From: Allacma fusca
Lineage: Eukaryota; Arthropoda; Collembola; Symphypleona; Sminthuridae
Assembly (NCBI GenBank): GCA_947179485.1
Contig: OX359248.1
Coordinates: forward strand, 46,696,847-46,760,846
Reading direction: 5' to 3'
DNA length: 64,000 nt
The position numbers and the translations under genes are program-made. The notes beneath the pieces were generated by a model. It ran no database searches, was not told the DNA's origin, and saw only the letters and a program-made list of their open reading frames with translations. Of the stretch, positions 1 to 13,591 are shown one piece after another; within the stretch, counting starts at the first letter, position 1; each line of letters starts with the position of its first letter.

Positions 1-275
1 TAATTTATACGGTGGTGTCAAAGTGTACCGAAAATTAGTAGCACACTGCGGCTCATTTTTTTCATGCGGACTTTCCCTCATGGATGCTTACACATGGGTG
101 TGCATAGGTCCCAACGTGACAGAAAGAATGGGACATGGATGTGTGACAAGGGACATTCTCTCCCCATATGGGAGCTCCTGGTAATTCCGGGAAGAAATAC
201 AATACGAGAGTAAGGAGAGGGAAGACTGGAGGGATAGGATCATCTCAAAGTAATTACATACTCCCCAAGACTCAC

Positions 276-467
276 CATAGGCACATATAAATTCAACGTA
301 AGGCAGTCTTCACTCATGTTGTAATTATCTAATTTTCTTTTGCGAATGGTAGAGCGGTTTCGAACTTGAACCACATCCCATATCCTCTGCTCTCCAGGTT
401 GGATGCAAATTGAACTGAATTCTGTCGCATTAAAGATGTCGTCCCAAGAATTCTTTCGCATTGGCGG
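276..467 (-). CDS. Carboxylesterase/cholinesterase-like gene, internal exon (64 codons)
   Basis: Seen: the minus-strand frame encodes a segment starting PPMRKNSWDDIFNATEF and ending in MSEDCLTLNLYVP, the SEDCLxLN signature of the alpha/beta-hydrolase carboxylesterase family (esterases, acetylcholinesterases, neuroligins, gliotactin). The acceptor CCTTTCAG ends at 468 after a pyrimidine tract. The donor GTGAGT begins at 275 immediately after the codon for the Met that follows LYVP. Both splice sites are phase 0, and the exon is exactly 192 nt. The Cys in SSICIQ is the usual partner of the first disulphide loop in this family (known). It follows the signal-peptide exon 12.7 kb to the right. The active-site Ser and His exons would lie left of position 1, so I cannot say whether the protein is catalytic or a neuroligin-type adhesion protein. 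Confidence 0.85.
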
Positions 468-3400
468 CTGAAAGGAAAAAGAAAAAAAAATCTAATCAGT
501 CTTCAAATTCAATTCCATCATATTCCTTCACGTTCCCTTAAATCAGAGTCTCTTTCCCTTTGTAAAATGTCGTACGAGATAAGGACAAAGTTAAACTACA
601 AATTCCCGGGGCTGAGGAGAGGATAAGTTCAAACCGGGAGGATTGTTTTGGGCAACTGACAATGAGATAGTTGAGAACTTCAGAGCCTGAACGTAACAAT
701 ATGTGTACAAACTTTATGGAGGGCTGGTAATTGGGAAAACCGTAGGAATTTTGAATATTTCAAATTCCTAGCTGTGCGGAATTTCTGGTTAGTCTTGTAA
801 ATTGGGTGCTTATGGCAGGCGCAATAAATTACCATTCTCTACAAATTGGACATTTTAAGTAAACTCAATTTATTGTAGATATTTGTGAGACACTGAAATC
901 GATTTATATTTTTTTAAATCCTGATTTTTTCGGTTTTATTACAACCTAAATGAAACTACGTACATACGTCATTTTTGAATGAGCGGGAATTTTAAGGCTA
1001 AAATTTGAAAAACTCGGAAATTGATGGGTCCTTAAAATGACCTAGTGTTTGTTATATCTTAATTTTTATCTGTGGGCAATTTGAGGGCAGTATTAATTCA
1101 CAGGGATTTTTCAAACAAAAATTTGGGTGAATTTTTAAGGGTTCGGGAAGTTCCAAGGGATTTTCGTCAGGATAGGCAAATGACCCAGGAGATTTTAAAA
1201 TGTTGGACCCTCTATGAGCAGCGTGTTAGGAGTCGTGGTTATGTCATTAATTTGTAATAAACAACTCTAAACGGCCTCTGGTTGAGTCAAAAAGATGTTT
1301 GGAGATGCGGCGTGACCACATGATAATTATTTTTGCGCCATCCTGATCCCAACATTTATGGCTCATTTTCATGGAGATATGTCTCAAATTGCTATTCCAT
1401 GCATGAGTGGGTGGGTCCAGAGAGACGTCTCTCACTGGCATAATGGCTCAACACTAAAAGGCCATTTGCACTTCTCCCCATACTCTTCAGAGGCTATACC
1501 CTACTCCCGGACATAATGTGAGCCGTGAGCATGAAACAAGGAGTACGGATTACATAAATAAAATGCACTTTCTACTCATGTCTAAAATGTATATAGTTAT
1601 GCTTCAAACCCTCAACTCCCATTGAAAGGAGCGAAGGCTTCTATCTTTCCATTTCCATGCTTTTCCCATATCCCTACTTTTATGGGGGGTTTAAATTACC
1701 TTACGTAAATACAGCCCAGGAAACTTTTGAGAATAAAATCCAAACGTTGTGTACCACAATTTCCATTGTAATTTATTGGGCAACCTTTCATCTTCCCGGA
1801 GATATTTAGCGGGCTCTGTTTTTCTCCACATTTCGAATAAAACTCCTGTACGTCGTGCTTCTCAGGGGAATAGAAACTGAGCACCCGTTATCACACATAG
1901 TACCCAAAATGTCCGTACCCCTTTTATGTTTTAACCCAGTTTTGATCTCCTTAAGAGAGCATGGTCTGTTGAGTGCAAATATTAGGAAACATTTCCGTTA
2001 ATCCCAGGGTAAATAGTGTTTATTCTTAAAAGAGCACGCCTTTACACCCGAGTCAAATTTTGCTCAGTCCTTTTAAGGGCAGAGACAGAACACGCTCTTT
2101 GTGGAAGTCCTCCGATAATTCCGTTTGCAAATTCCTTGGGCGTAAAATCATTCTTCCCAGTTCCCTCCCATACATTTGAAGTCCCCGCATTTTATTACAT
2201 GAGAAAACAAATTGCTTCAAAAACCGGACGAACCTGTTCTAATGACAAGCACGACTGTACCCTAAAATTTGGGGGACAAATGAGACTTGGAGGAAAATAG
2301 GAGTTTGGGGAAAGAGCCGGGTTTTTCCCTAAATTTCTTTTATAAAACAATGAAAAACAAAATAGTTTTTTGATTCGCTTATAGCCCGTCCCAAATAGGA
2401 TGCTTGTGGGCTTGGGACCAATCCGGGGTTTACTAATGAACAAAAGCCAATATATTATGTAAGCTTGAGTTTGAGTCACGGAGAAATCTACTTAATTCTC
2501 AAGTTTGATTTTCTTATCGGAGAAAAGTACTGAGTCCGTGGGTTGTGATTGCCCTACAGACAAAAAACAAATTGAGGGAAGTATCCACTCTAGGGAATGA
2601 ACAAGGAACTATGGATAAAAAAAAATAGGGAAATTGAATTGAGTCCGACGGAGAAAAATCCTTGTTTTATATTGTTTTTTTTTTTTTTTGTGGGGTCCGA
2701 TTTACAAGATACTTAAATGGATTTTGGAGTCTGGCCCGGTGAAATATATAGGTAAATAAAATTTCTAGCAAATACTAAAGCCCAAGGATATTTGCTTCAG
2801 TAGTAGTTGCTCCCACCCTATTTACTCCCTTATTCCCGAGTCTGACTGACATGAAAAAAATTACAGGAGACATTTAATTCCGAATTTCATTATTCATTTG
2901 AATAAGCTCCGTGCCATTTCCTCCCTTTAGTAGGTTTACTCCTACTTTGACTCAATGTAGTAAATGGATCCTCTTACAGTAACTGGCAAGTAGATCTTTA
3001 TTTCTTTGGAGTGCGGAGCGCTCTCGGCATGTCTCCCGTCCTCAGCCTACCCCATATGTTATTTATGCCATCATTCCGTCATGAGTGGGCTTTGTTATTT
3101 GGAATCAAATGTAGGGAGACATTCCCCATGCTTTTATTTAAAATAAAACTCTCATCTCATGAATATGCGAGTGGAATGCTTTTCAAGAGAGGCAAATATC
3201 TATGTTCTTGAGGGATCCGGAGGATTTTCCATGTGCACTGCATTTCCCATGTACTTGATTTCTACAAACAACAGGTTACATTGGAGGAAGGCTCACGGAC
3301 TCAAGTGTGATGGGAGCACTTTGAGAAACATTCTAGTAGGATTTTAAGTCAAGAGAAATATTTAACGTCAGGGGATAAACAGACAGTCAGAGGAGGACAT

Positions 3401-3715
3401 ATTGAGCTGACAACTTATAATAATAATTCCTGCCCTTGTCACACACTACTCTTCCCCTCTGTCCAAGTTCCTGTAATCTTTCCCTACAGCCAGGAAAGCT
3501 TTGCTTCTTTTTTTTTGTCATGAAATTGATCATAAAAATTACCCCGAAACTTACTTTCTCAACCACTCAGCTCCACCGGGACTTGTGATGATGGATGAAA
3601 TATAGAAGTAAGTAAACAACCGCCTAGAGAAGACGCTCTAGTTCAAGGAAGTTGTTAAAAGGCTTTTAGAATTCGTTAGAAACTTATCCCAACTTTTTAT
3701 TCCTATATGATTTCA

Positions 3716-3724
3716 CCCCCCCCC
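3716..3724. repeat. Poly-C run
   Basis: A run of nine C inside the esterase intron. It is a simple homopolymer with no inferred role. Confidence 0.8.
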
Positions 3725-6700
3725 TCCTTTCATTCAATATATGTATGTATATCTACATATAAGTATAATTATATACATGTAATCTTGTGTAATGTGGTAA
3801 CGTAAGTCTGTCTGAACTTATCTAAACAAGTTGTGTGTGATAATTTCATTGCTATAATCTTGTCAAAACTTCGTGGAGCATTTATTATTATTCTCTCCTC
3901 CCATGCTTTGAAAGGCTGACTAATTTTTATGACTGGGTAACCTCTCTCGAGTGCGTAAATTGAAACAGATCTTTGTACTGTACTTGGATTGGGACTCAGC
4001 CCAACTTGGACTTTCCTTGTATTCGGAGAAAAACAAGAGGCATCCGAAATTATTGGAGGTGTTTGATGTCTCACGCTCGTACTTTGGATTCTTACCAGTA
4101 TCTACATGTGATAAAATCAAGACCTGTTACTGTAAGTTTCCAGATCAATTGGCTTGAACTCTAACCCGGTACTATAGCAGTGATTTGTAAATCGCATAGC
4201 AGAAAGAGTTAATTTTAAATGAGTTAACACACGCTGTCACCTTGCTGTAAGATAATTTTCTCTATTAAGCCAAAACTAATTAACGCACTTGCTCAATCCA
4301 ATGCACATACCTTTTGACCTTAAAATATTATACCCTGATAATAAACAATTTTGCTCCTTTTGGGAATAATCCTCGTATATAGATACTCCACTATTAGGAG
4401 GTATCTCCTTATTTTTGTGTGTTCAGCTCGGCTCATTGGGACAGCAGATGCAGTGTGGGTAATTTTGGACTGGGAATAGCTTAGCCGGATGTAGTGCCCA
4501 AAAACTTCGGAGTTCATCAAATGAGCCCCATACCCATTAATCTTTTGTAATACCCCAACAGTAGGGCCTAACACTATGGTGAAGGCTTAGTAATTGTATT
4601 AGCTGCCTCCCTGGGTTGAGGAAATGCCGTCAAAGTTCGGATTCCTCCACATTTCCCAAAAGTTCAGATCAAAAGGTAGCTTTCATTTTGGTGAAAGACT
4701 TTGTGGAGTCCTTGGAGGCATATTATTTGGAGGCTTTAGGAATTGTATTCCTGGAGCATAACTGCACAGGAATTAAAGAGCTAGTGGAGAGAAAGAGAGG
4801 GGAAATTTTTTATTCACAACTGAGAGCCCAATGATGCTCCCTTCGTAGAATTACCACTCTCATGGATCCGGCCGCAAAAATTAAACATAATTATTGTAAA
4901 CTAAAGCCATATTTTCACACTTGGGCTTTCCCAAATCTAAGTACATTACGCTTTTAACTGTTTTTTGTTAGAAGATTCGGCTTATTATTTTTGTTATTAC
5001 AGATAATTATTGTAAAAAGTAAATTAAAGCTTTTCACCAGTCGGAATTTAAAGCTTTGAATTTACTTGCTGCAACTGTAGTTGCGCCTGAAGAAATAATT
5101 TTGTGCAGGTGACAGTGGAGCAAGAACCAGGGATTTTGATCTGGTTATGGCCAGGTATCTAAAAACATATCCGTTGGATTTATTTTTTTAAAGCTGCAAT
5201 AGTAATAATTGTAAAAGTACGAAAATTTGTGGGAAATAGAATCCCAAACCCTTGGAGCCAAAAAACTTGAGATTGTACAAAACAGGGAAACTGTATCTAA
5301 AATTTTAAAAATTACCCCCAGAAATATCTCACTTTTAAAGTAGTCAGAGTACAGTATATAGCCCGGAGCGGCGTTTTCCAAATGTAATTCAGTGGCTGTC
5401 AGTTGGAGCCGTATTTGTAATTCTTAGAAGGGCAGCAGTACTCATCGGTTACTTCTCAAAATGGTGCATAAAATTCCTTCCGCCCACTACACGCTTGCTG
5501 AGAATATTCTCCCGTGTTACAGTTTACGATTCCCCTCAAGCAATTGCTTGAGGTAAGTTTGTATTCAACGACCGGCCTCCCATATAACATATTGCTCCAA
5601 GTGCGAGGACCTTTCGGTTACTGCCAGTTTGTAAAACAATCTTAGTATACAAATGTGGGATGCCATGGTCCAAGTGGATTTCATTTGTACAGGTCTGGCT
5701 CCCAATTTATTCCACACCTGTGACCCCATATGTGGGTAATAGTACTCTGTGTATGGAAAACTCCCATTACGAGCTTTCCCATGCCCATATTTAAGCTCCA
5801 ATTCTAAAATTATGCTCCGTTTGCAAACCACATGAGATCCAGAAAGTCTCCAAAATAGATCGTGTATGAATTACGATAAGGCTCAGAATGTTAAGGTAGG
5901 CCGTTCCTCGCTCCATATGCACCGCAATATTACAATGGCCTGGCAACCCATTGGCACTATGCCAAAAAAAGTTATTTACAACTTACAAGTTTCCCGTATG
6001 TATGAATGAATGAAGCCTCGGCCGAGGTATCGATTACCTTCATATCGGTGCTTGGCTTTTGTTCTTCCCCTGTCCTCACACTCATTTACTTCAGAGCAGT
6101 GGTCTCAGGAGGGGAAATCTATGGAATTAACCACTGTGGCTACTAACATTGAAATTATTATTTCCCCGACCAGTCATCCCTAAACGGGGACTTCTGTTGA
6201 CATAATTTATGCCTTTGGTCTCATAAAAAAAACAAAATACGAGATATTCAGATATGCATCTTTCTCCCCAAAATAAAACATTCAATTATTTCAGGGAGCA
6301 ATTGAGGTTTAAAAAATATTAATTTTATCCTCTACGTCAGTCCTTAATTTCTCACAGACAGTTCATGAAGTCAGTATCAGCAGTTTGTGGTTCCCAGATT
6401 TGTTTCTATTATTTTATCACGTAACCAGTATAGTAATTATCATTAAAATTGCAAGATATCTTTTTTTCCCTTTTTATCAGAAAACTTAATACAATTAGAT
6501 AGTTAATTACTACAAAACATTTTTTCTACATGGACCAAAATTTCTCTTTGTATCCAAATGTAATTAACTGGGTGCTAATATTGTAATAAAAAATCGACCT
6601 GTTGCCACTGTCAAGGATTCTTGTGTTTAAAATCACACCACTACTGGCTTGGCTAAAAGGAGATAGTCAAAAGTATTTTCCCACCATGCAGCTTCCAGTG

Positions 6701-8688
6701 AAATAAAGTTTTCAAAGGGAAATAAAGGAAACAAAGGGGTCATTTTAATTTAAAAGGAATTTCTAGGGAATACTACGGGAAATGTCTGAAAAGACATGGC
6801 GTTCAGCAAGTTGGGGGGAACAATACAACCTTCACGCTCTATTAGCCATTGGTTTGGCTTGGGTTAGCCAAATTGCTACAGATACTTATTGTCAGTAGGT
6901 GCATGTCCGTCCGTCAATTAGAAATACCAAATGCTTTTCGCGAACAATCCCGAGTCATTTCGCCTCATGAATATTGCATCATGTTATACCATTAAATAAG
7001 ATATTTTACATTGATGACCCCCAACAAAGACAAAAATGGTCATTAAACTTCCCCGGAATCAGCCCTTTTGTAGTTGCTCAGTCTTTTTCAAACTGAAGAT
7101 TAGAGTTGGGCGGGGAGATCATTCATTGAGATCCTTTCCTCACTCACAACATGTCCCGATCCGCAGGCCCTGTAATTGACTCCGACAACTATTAACAACT
7201 TGTGTAAAATTTAACTGATTTAGAACTGGGCTACTATAGACTGCAAAAAAAAAATAGGGGAGAGGCTGATGAGAGATATTCCCAACAGAGACAAAATTAA
7301 AGTTCCTTCTGCTGCTCCTGCTGCTGGAAGCCTAACTACGGGGCTTTAATTATTCAAGTGTGAGTTTGCAATGACTTGCCAGATAAAATGAACTGATGAG
7401 TTTGCAGCAATAAATTACGGGATTAGTTCCTACGTGCTCCCCATACAAAATTCAACTGACCCGGAATATAGCTTTGTAACTGTCGTGTGTGTGGATTCGG
7501 AAATGAACTTGCTTCATTTACTATTGTACCTTCCAATTATGGCAGACTATAAATTCTATGACTACAACTCCGCGATTGCAATGATCAGGACAGCCATAGG
7601 AGTCGTCCAAATTTCAAGGGATTTAGTACCCTATGGAGATCCTCCAACTCTCTCGCTATAAGGGACACATCATACTTATCCATACAATATCCCGTTTTTC
7701 CTCCTAATATGAGTTCCCCAGTCAATTTTGATTTTTACTCAATTTTGATGATTTGAATAGTTATTTTGTGAAGAGTTCCATAACCGTCACCGTGTTAAAT
7801 CAAGAAGACTCGTATTTACTTTTTCATCCTTGGTCGGATTCATCCTCTTTGATGTAAAAAAAATACTATTTCAGTACGTATCTTTCCAGGCTGTGCAAGC
7901 CTCGTCAAATTTTTACATGTTCTCGGGGATTTTATGACAAAACTGTAACTTTTAGAGATTCTGCACTTACAATTGTTTTACTATCTCTGCCTTTTACACA
8001 GTGCACTTTCCCTACAGAAAATACGTAAAATAAGCTAAACAATTTTGTAATCATATGTCAAAATAGTACTCTAGCCAACAATAAGGGGTTCGAATATTTA
8101 TATTTTCCTCAATATAGAGAATTATTTTTAAGAAAGCCCATGCTCTCATAAGTATAGCGAGAGCGAACTGTACAAAGTTAACAGTGCATTATGACTACTG
8201 GAAAATATGTGCAACACATTGAGAATGTCTCAAAAATTGATTAAAGAAGGTTTGGGATTATTCCTCTCGCAAGTCAAACTTTTGTCATGACTGTCCCAGG
8301 TTTCAATAAGAAATTATTATTGCTTCAATTTGAATAAAATGTTGTCCCTCGCTCCAATGGAATGATTAGTATCTAACTTCCATTGGAATAAAATTATTAG
8401 AATGGATGAGCATTAGATTTTTATAATTAATTGTCAGTTTCTCTGTAGTCTTAAGTTTTTTTTTGTACTGAACTTGTATGTAACAGGTTCCGCTTTGGTC
8501 TACCAAGATTGCATCACGTACTGGTTCAACGGGCAATTTAAGGGAAATGCCGCAGTGAGAAAGGTTTTTATTACAAGGAAGAAACTCCTTCCCAGCACGT
8601 GTAAACATGTATCCAAAATATTGAGTGCAGTCGATTCTCACACTTTTCGTAGGAGCAGAACTGGAAGGGACAAAATTTGAATGTTGTA

Positions 8689-8825
8689 CAGTGAAATGCT
8701 CTTATGTAAGGAGATAACAGAGGATTCGTTACACGAGGATTGAGAGGATCTGCTCTCAGATAAGTATATATTTGACTCTAGAGAAAAAAAAATAAGAGAG
8801 GGCTTCCTCTAACCAGGACCCACTG
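8689..8825. mobile_element. Possible short pogo/Tigger-like MITE
   Basis: Seen: the segment begins CAGTG and ends CACTG, with TA directly outside both ends (8687..8688 and 8826..8827). Beyond the first five bases the inverted match is weak. Known: pogo/Tigger elements begin CAGT and duplicate TA. A comparable, better supported element lies at 42431..43268. It may be a coincidence of short termini. Confidence 0.35.
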
Positions 8826-11149
8826 TACTTTGACAAGGTAAGCCTTTTTCATACACACTTGAGTAACTTCCAATCCTGTCAGTTCTTACACTTTCCCTCC
8901 CCATCACACGCTTATTTTATCACCCGAATCCCATCAATGCCGGGTGACCTTATCAGCAGTTCTAGAGATACACGGGAGCTTCGCAAGCAGTCAGGATATC
9001 GAATTTTTCTCCACAGTTTTTCTCCAACTGAAATTAGTTCTTCCAAAACTACTCCAATAGTTCGGATCCATCTGTACAACATCCGTAGTCTTCATTTTTA
9101 CTGGTAGAAGGAGAAATGTCCTTCCGAATTGATGGAAGCCCCAGACCATAAAATTCAAATATGGATTACTAATTTATTACACCCATTCACACATTCGACA
9201 CTAAAACATGCTAATTTATTGCTCCCTCCACAAATTAAATTATTCATTGGAATCCATTTCCAATAATACATATGAGCCCGGGAGGGAGCTATAAAATTCG
9301 AGAAAAATAAAATTTTAAATTCCAGAGATATCGGCCTGACTGAACTAGCCTTTTTTTTAGGACTTTGTGGAAAGTCGTTGGATATTTTACGTCTCCCATC
9401 CTCAACGTCAATGTCTTCCTAGTAAATGAATACACTTGCATAACAATTTCCCCATCACTCACACTACCCTATAACTCCACTCCAATGAAATTACTTGACG
9501 CTCTATATGCAATGATATGGGGAGCGTACAGTCCCCACAACGACTCTGCATCCATAGGAGTAGTACATAGGAATACATTTAAGGAAATGTAGATACTACA
9601 AAATCCAAAAGGTATGACATGGTCTCCCAGTTATAAAACCTGACAAGCTAGTACATAAAGTCGTGTTCGCAACTTGGAAACATTTGTATACAAAGGTGTG
9701 TATATAATTATTACAGTACAATCCTTCCATCACAGTACCCCTGAGAGAAGAAAAAAATCCCCTTACCAATCGTTCTAATATTCTAACAAGAGGAAAAAAT
9801 AACACTGTCAAAATTATCTCGTCTGTCACCCTCGAAAAAGAAAAAGGTTTTATTAGCCTGTCCCTTATAGCCAAAGCACACTGAAGCTGGTTTCAGACCA
9901 TCTTGAATGACAAGGAGCAAGTGCGAGTGTGTACATACATTCTGAGGAAAAACTAAGAATTTAATGCTAACCAGAAAAATTGTCATTTTTTCCATAATAA
10001 CCCTATAAAAAATCCCATATTAAAATCATACATCAAGGTATGTTCACCCTCTTTTTTATAAGGAACTCCTATAAGCTCAAACCTTCAACTCTCCCAGTGA
10101 GACTCCCTCTCTTATAAGGAAAAAAATGAACATGAGCTGAAAAGTTCCTGTTATAATGAGAGTTTACAGCATACCTTGTGTTATAAATTACACAATTATT
10201 ACAAGCAGCTAGAATTTGCTCAATGCTTGAGAAATGCTCATAAAAGGAGACAAACAAACTTTTCCTCCTTTCCCATCCCGTCCTCTCCCTGGATCTCAAA
10301 ACCTCGGTATTTGTGCACGAGGTCAAGTATATTTAATTTGAAATGCTGAGTGGAGTACAATCTTATTACAAGAGTAGAGCTCAGAATAGCAAAATGTACA
10401 ATATTCTGACAAATGCTTAAAAGGGGTAGAATAATTGGCACTGTACTCAATACTAGCAACGTGTCGCAATATCTAAGAAAATGCATTCTCAGTATCTTAC
10501 ATAGAGTGTGTGTGCACTGTACAGCCCCAAGAATTCCTCCCTTGCTTTTTACGTCCTCCATGGAAGCAGTCACATTGTTGTTGAATAATCATCTGTGTGC
10601 ATATGGGAGCTGATGTTCGTGAGTTCGCGAGGCAGTTAGCAGAAAATCTTCCGTTGTCAGTATCGTGTATTATTTATTCTAATGAAGGCCAGGCTCCCTG
10701 TCGCTCCCCGTACTTGTACTGTATTTACTTATATGTGAGGACTCTATTGAGAGCCTGGGTCTTATCAGTTACATACGGAGCAGCCGGGTTGATACTCCTG
10801 ATGGAAGAGTGGATGTACTCCCCATGTGGAGTCATAGCCCCGTAATTATACATATGCACAAGTGCAGTTCTCTTATAGGGAGCTCATGCTGTTCGCAAAC
10901 AATTTACTTCCGTAAATGTACACATAATGTGTAACAAGATACAGAATGTTCGGAATGAAGGGAATGAAGCTTGTTTGTTCCTCAGCGGAACGTGGAACCC
11001 TCCTCACATCATCCCTGCAAAATAGATATGTACAGCCCTATCTGTTGTGGGGATCTGTGTCCGTGTCAGTTTTACTAAATAGGGACTCCCGTAAAATGTT
11101 TATTGAATTTTGACATTCTAGCGAGCTTCAGATGATGAAATGGAGATTG

Positions 11150-11184
11150 TCTCTCTCTCTGTGTGTGTGTGTGTGTGTGTGTGT
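11150..11184. repeat. (CT)n(GT)n compound microsatellite
   Basis: Five CT units followed by about twelve GT units within the esterase intron. Confidence 0.95.
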
Positions 11185-13198
11185 AAGAAACAATTGGTTC
11201 CATAACCCACATTGAAATGTCCGCTTGTCGATGAGACGTGCTCCTTATCTGACTTTCTAGGGATTCGTTCGATTGTAATAATTCCCTCTCTGACTGTCAT
11301 ATTGAGTACAGTGGACACTTTGTATTAGGGAGGAAAACAGTCTTGGAGCAATAAGGCCTAAGGGGTCTTAGTGACAATGTCGTGGCACAGTGTCCTTCTC
11401 AGGGGGTCTCATACAGCAATAGTAATCTGTAGTTCCCATGAACACGGGCATTTCAAGTCCAAGCCATTAGTACAGATACAAATAGTAGGGAAACTCTGGA
11501 ACTCTATAATGGTTGTTATCTGACAACTCCTCAATGTTTTCCCTATCTCACTTTTGGCACTTGTTGGATGGTTTCGGATTCTCCCTTCCCTCGTATGTAT
11601 GTGTATTCAATTCCGTCCCTACATTTCCAATTATGAGGGATATAATAGCTCCTGACCTGAGCATTCCTCAAAGGATTCTAAGTGAGAATTTCTTCCGAAT
11701 AATGAGGACAGGATTACAGTAAGAATTTAATGGGACATTTTCTCATGAGAGTTGATACTCTTAAAGGAGCCTAAATCCGAGTTCTCTAAATATTTGTCGT
11801 GGGATATTGTGGGAAAAAACAGCGGGAGGAAATAAATTTGGGACAGGGGGCAAAGCATGTTAAAAGTTTTTTTTTTTTTTTTTGAAAATTTTCCTACTCT
11901 TTATCAGCTTAACTCCAGTATTTCTCTCACGCCCGTCGGTTTCCTATTACTGGGTGCGTTTCATTCCATCCGACTACAGGATATTTATGGGTTGAGTGTG
12001 CCAATGCCAGACACTCAATAAACTCTAACTCTATACTGGGAGACTTAATTCCAGGTGAGTGAATCAAAATGTTGGGGCTGGAAGTCTTTCAAGATGTTAG
12101 ATGTATCTCGTTTATTTTTTTTTGTATTAAGGTGAGAGCTTATGTATTATTCCATCCCGTCCCGAGTATTTTTAGTAGGAAGGAGATCGATCGACGGGCC
12201 TGTGTCTCCTCTGGTACTGCGTAAAGTGAGGGCAATTTCCAGCCTGACTCTGTGAGTAGATTAAGCCTTTTCTTACGTGACATTTTCCCACCCCGACGCT
12301 CCGTTCCCTCCGTAATAATTATATATATGTACTGCCACTTCTACTCCGGCCCCTGCACAATTATACGTTACGCTGAGCATAATTGAAAGAGGCAGGAAAA
12401 CGTGATTGTTTTAGCGTCGAGCTGGATAGGCAAATGCATTTGGGTGGATATAATTAATTATGTATTTACAAACTCTGATTCCTGGGCACTCCACTGGATA
12501 AGATACACACTTATTATGCATTTATGGGGAACAGACCAGCACAGAGTTCCTACTCATGTAAAGCTATCTTTGGCTGGTTGGAATATCAGACACTGTAATT
12601 ATATGTATTATTATGTGTTACATGCACTCTCGTGTTTGTGTGTCAACTATATACTTCAAGTCTATGGGACAAAGTGACGGACATATTTCCCCAGTCAATT
12701 CAAAGATGCTGTGCGTATCTGCGTTTGTGAACATAAAAAGGCCTGTTTGGAGTTTACTTTCGCCCATCCATTGAAACTAACTGTGTACATGCACTGCCCT
12801 AGAAAATATTTGCCTCCCCCTAATAACACATGGGATTATGCTCCAGTACACTTAAAACAAGTTTATCTCCTATTTGTCAGGGAATTGCTTCGAATGTTTT
12901 TTAAAACAAAAAGGTTTCAGGCCCCAAGTCAAAATTTGTGACTTTAAAAGAGCTTAAATCTGTAAGTAGGATCAAGTGCAATTTTTACAGGAATTGTTAG
13001 ACAGTGTATTTTTCGGAAAAATTACGCCTTGTATTATTAAAGTTGGGAAACTTCTTAAAATTTTTACCCTGTCATGAGAATTATTTGTTGAGGTATTGAA
13101 GGAAATTTGAGGCATTATGGAAGACTAGGACAAGGGGTAAGTAAAAGTTTTTGGAAGACCTGGTCCATGAACACAGAGAAAAATAAATTTGAACCTAC

Positions 13199-13591
13199 CC
13201 GAAACCTGAGCTCTTGCAAGGGTGGCTCTGCATAAGGTATCCCCAGAAATCCCGCTACAAACTCATTGTTTCGGATGGGAAAGCGTCGACCTCTAACTCG
13301 GCCTTGGCGGGTTTCCACTATCGGGGGCTCAACTTGTCCACCATCTCCTTTGACTTTGTCATTTGTTGAGGGCTGCAACCTGTCCTGTGGAGTGTCGAGA
13401 CTGGCTGCTAAAATCATCCCATCCTCGACTCTACTTGCGGCAGCTGTTCCCTCAGACAAGGAGGAACCTCCAGCCCCAGGATTTTCCTCTTGACTAACTT
13501 GTGCGGACGTGAGGAGAGTGAGTAGGAAAACATTCCAGATTGTCAATTCATTCCTTGTCGACAACATCATGTGCATCATAATTCTCGGCAT
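13199..13591 (-). CDS. Carboxylesterase/cholinesterase-like gene, first coding exon with signal peptide
   Basis: Seen: 131 codons on the minus strand from the first in-frame ATG (13591..13589). A signal-peptide-like segment (basic, then WNVFLLTLLTSAQ) is followed by a low-complexity acidic/Ser-rich spacer of about 60 residues. Then comes the start of the esterase fold: VETRQGRVRGRR ... FVAGFLGIPYAEPP ... LRFR. The GxxYAxPP motif is diagnostic of the carboxylesterase family (known). The donor GTAGGT starts at 13198 directly after the CGG codon (phase 0), matching the phase of exon 276..467, so LRFR continues into PPM, as expected in this family. Several further Met codons lie just downstream of the chosen ATG; the exact start is uncertain, and a 5' non-coding exon is possible. 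Inference: a secreted or type-I membrane esterase-like protein. Confidence 0.85.

Larger units (their letters stand above)
468..13198 (-). other. 12.7-kb intron of the esterase-like gene
   Basis: The stretch is bounded by GTAGGT (13198..13193) and CCTTTCAG (ending 468) on the minus strand, phase 0. I see no convincing exon in it: the open frames are short and without recognisable motifs. It contains a (CT)(GT) microsatellite, a nine-C run near 3716 and a possible 137-bp pogo-like element at 8689..8825. Base composition looks richer in GGGA/TCCC words than the right half of the window. Confidence 0.6.

Noticed and set aside
8366-9592. Exons in the esterase intron
   Set aside because: The small frames here lack conserved esterase motifs and do not fit the phase-0 junction between the two recognised exons.
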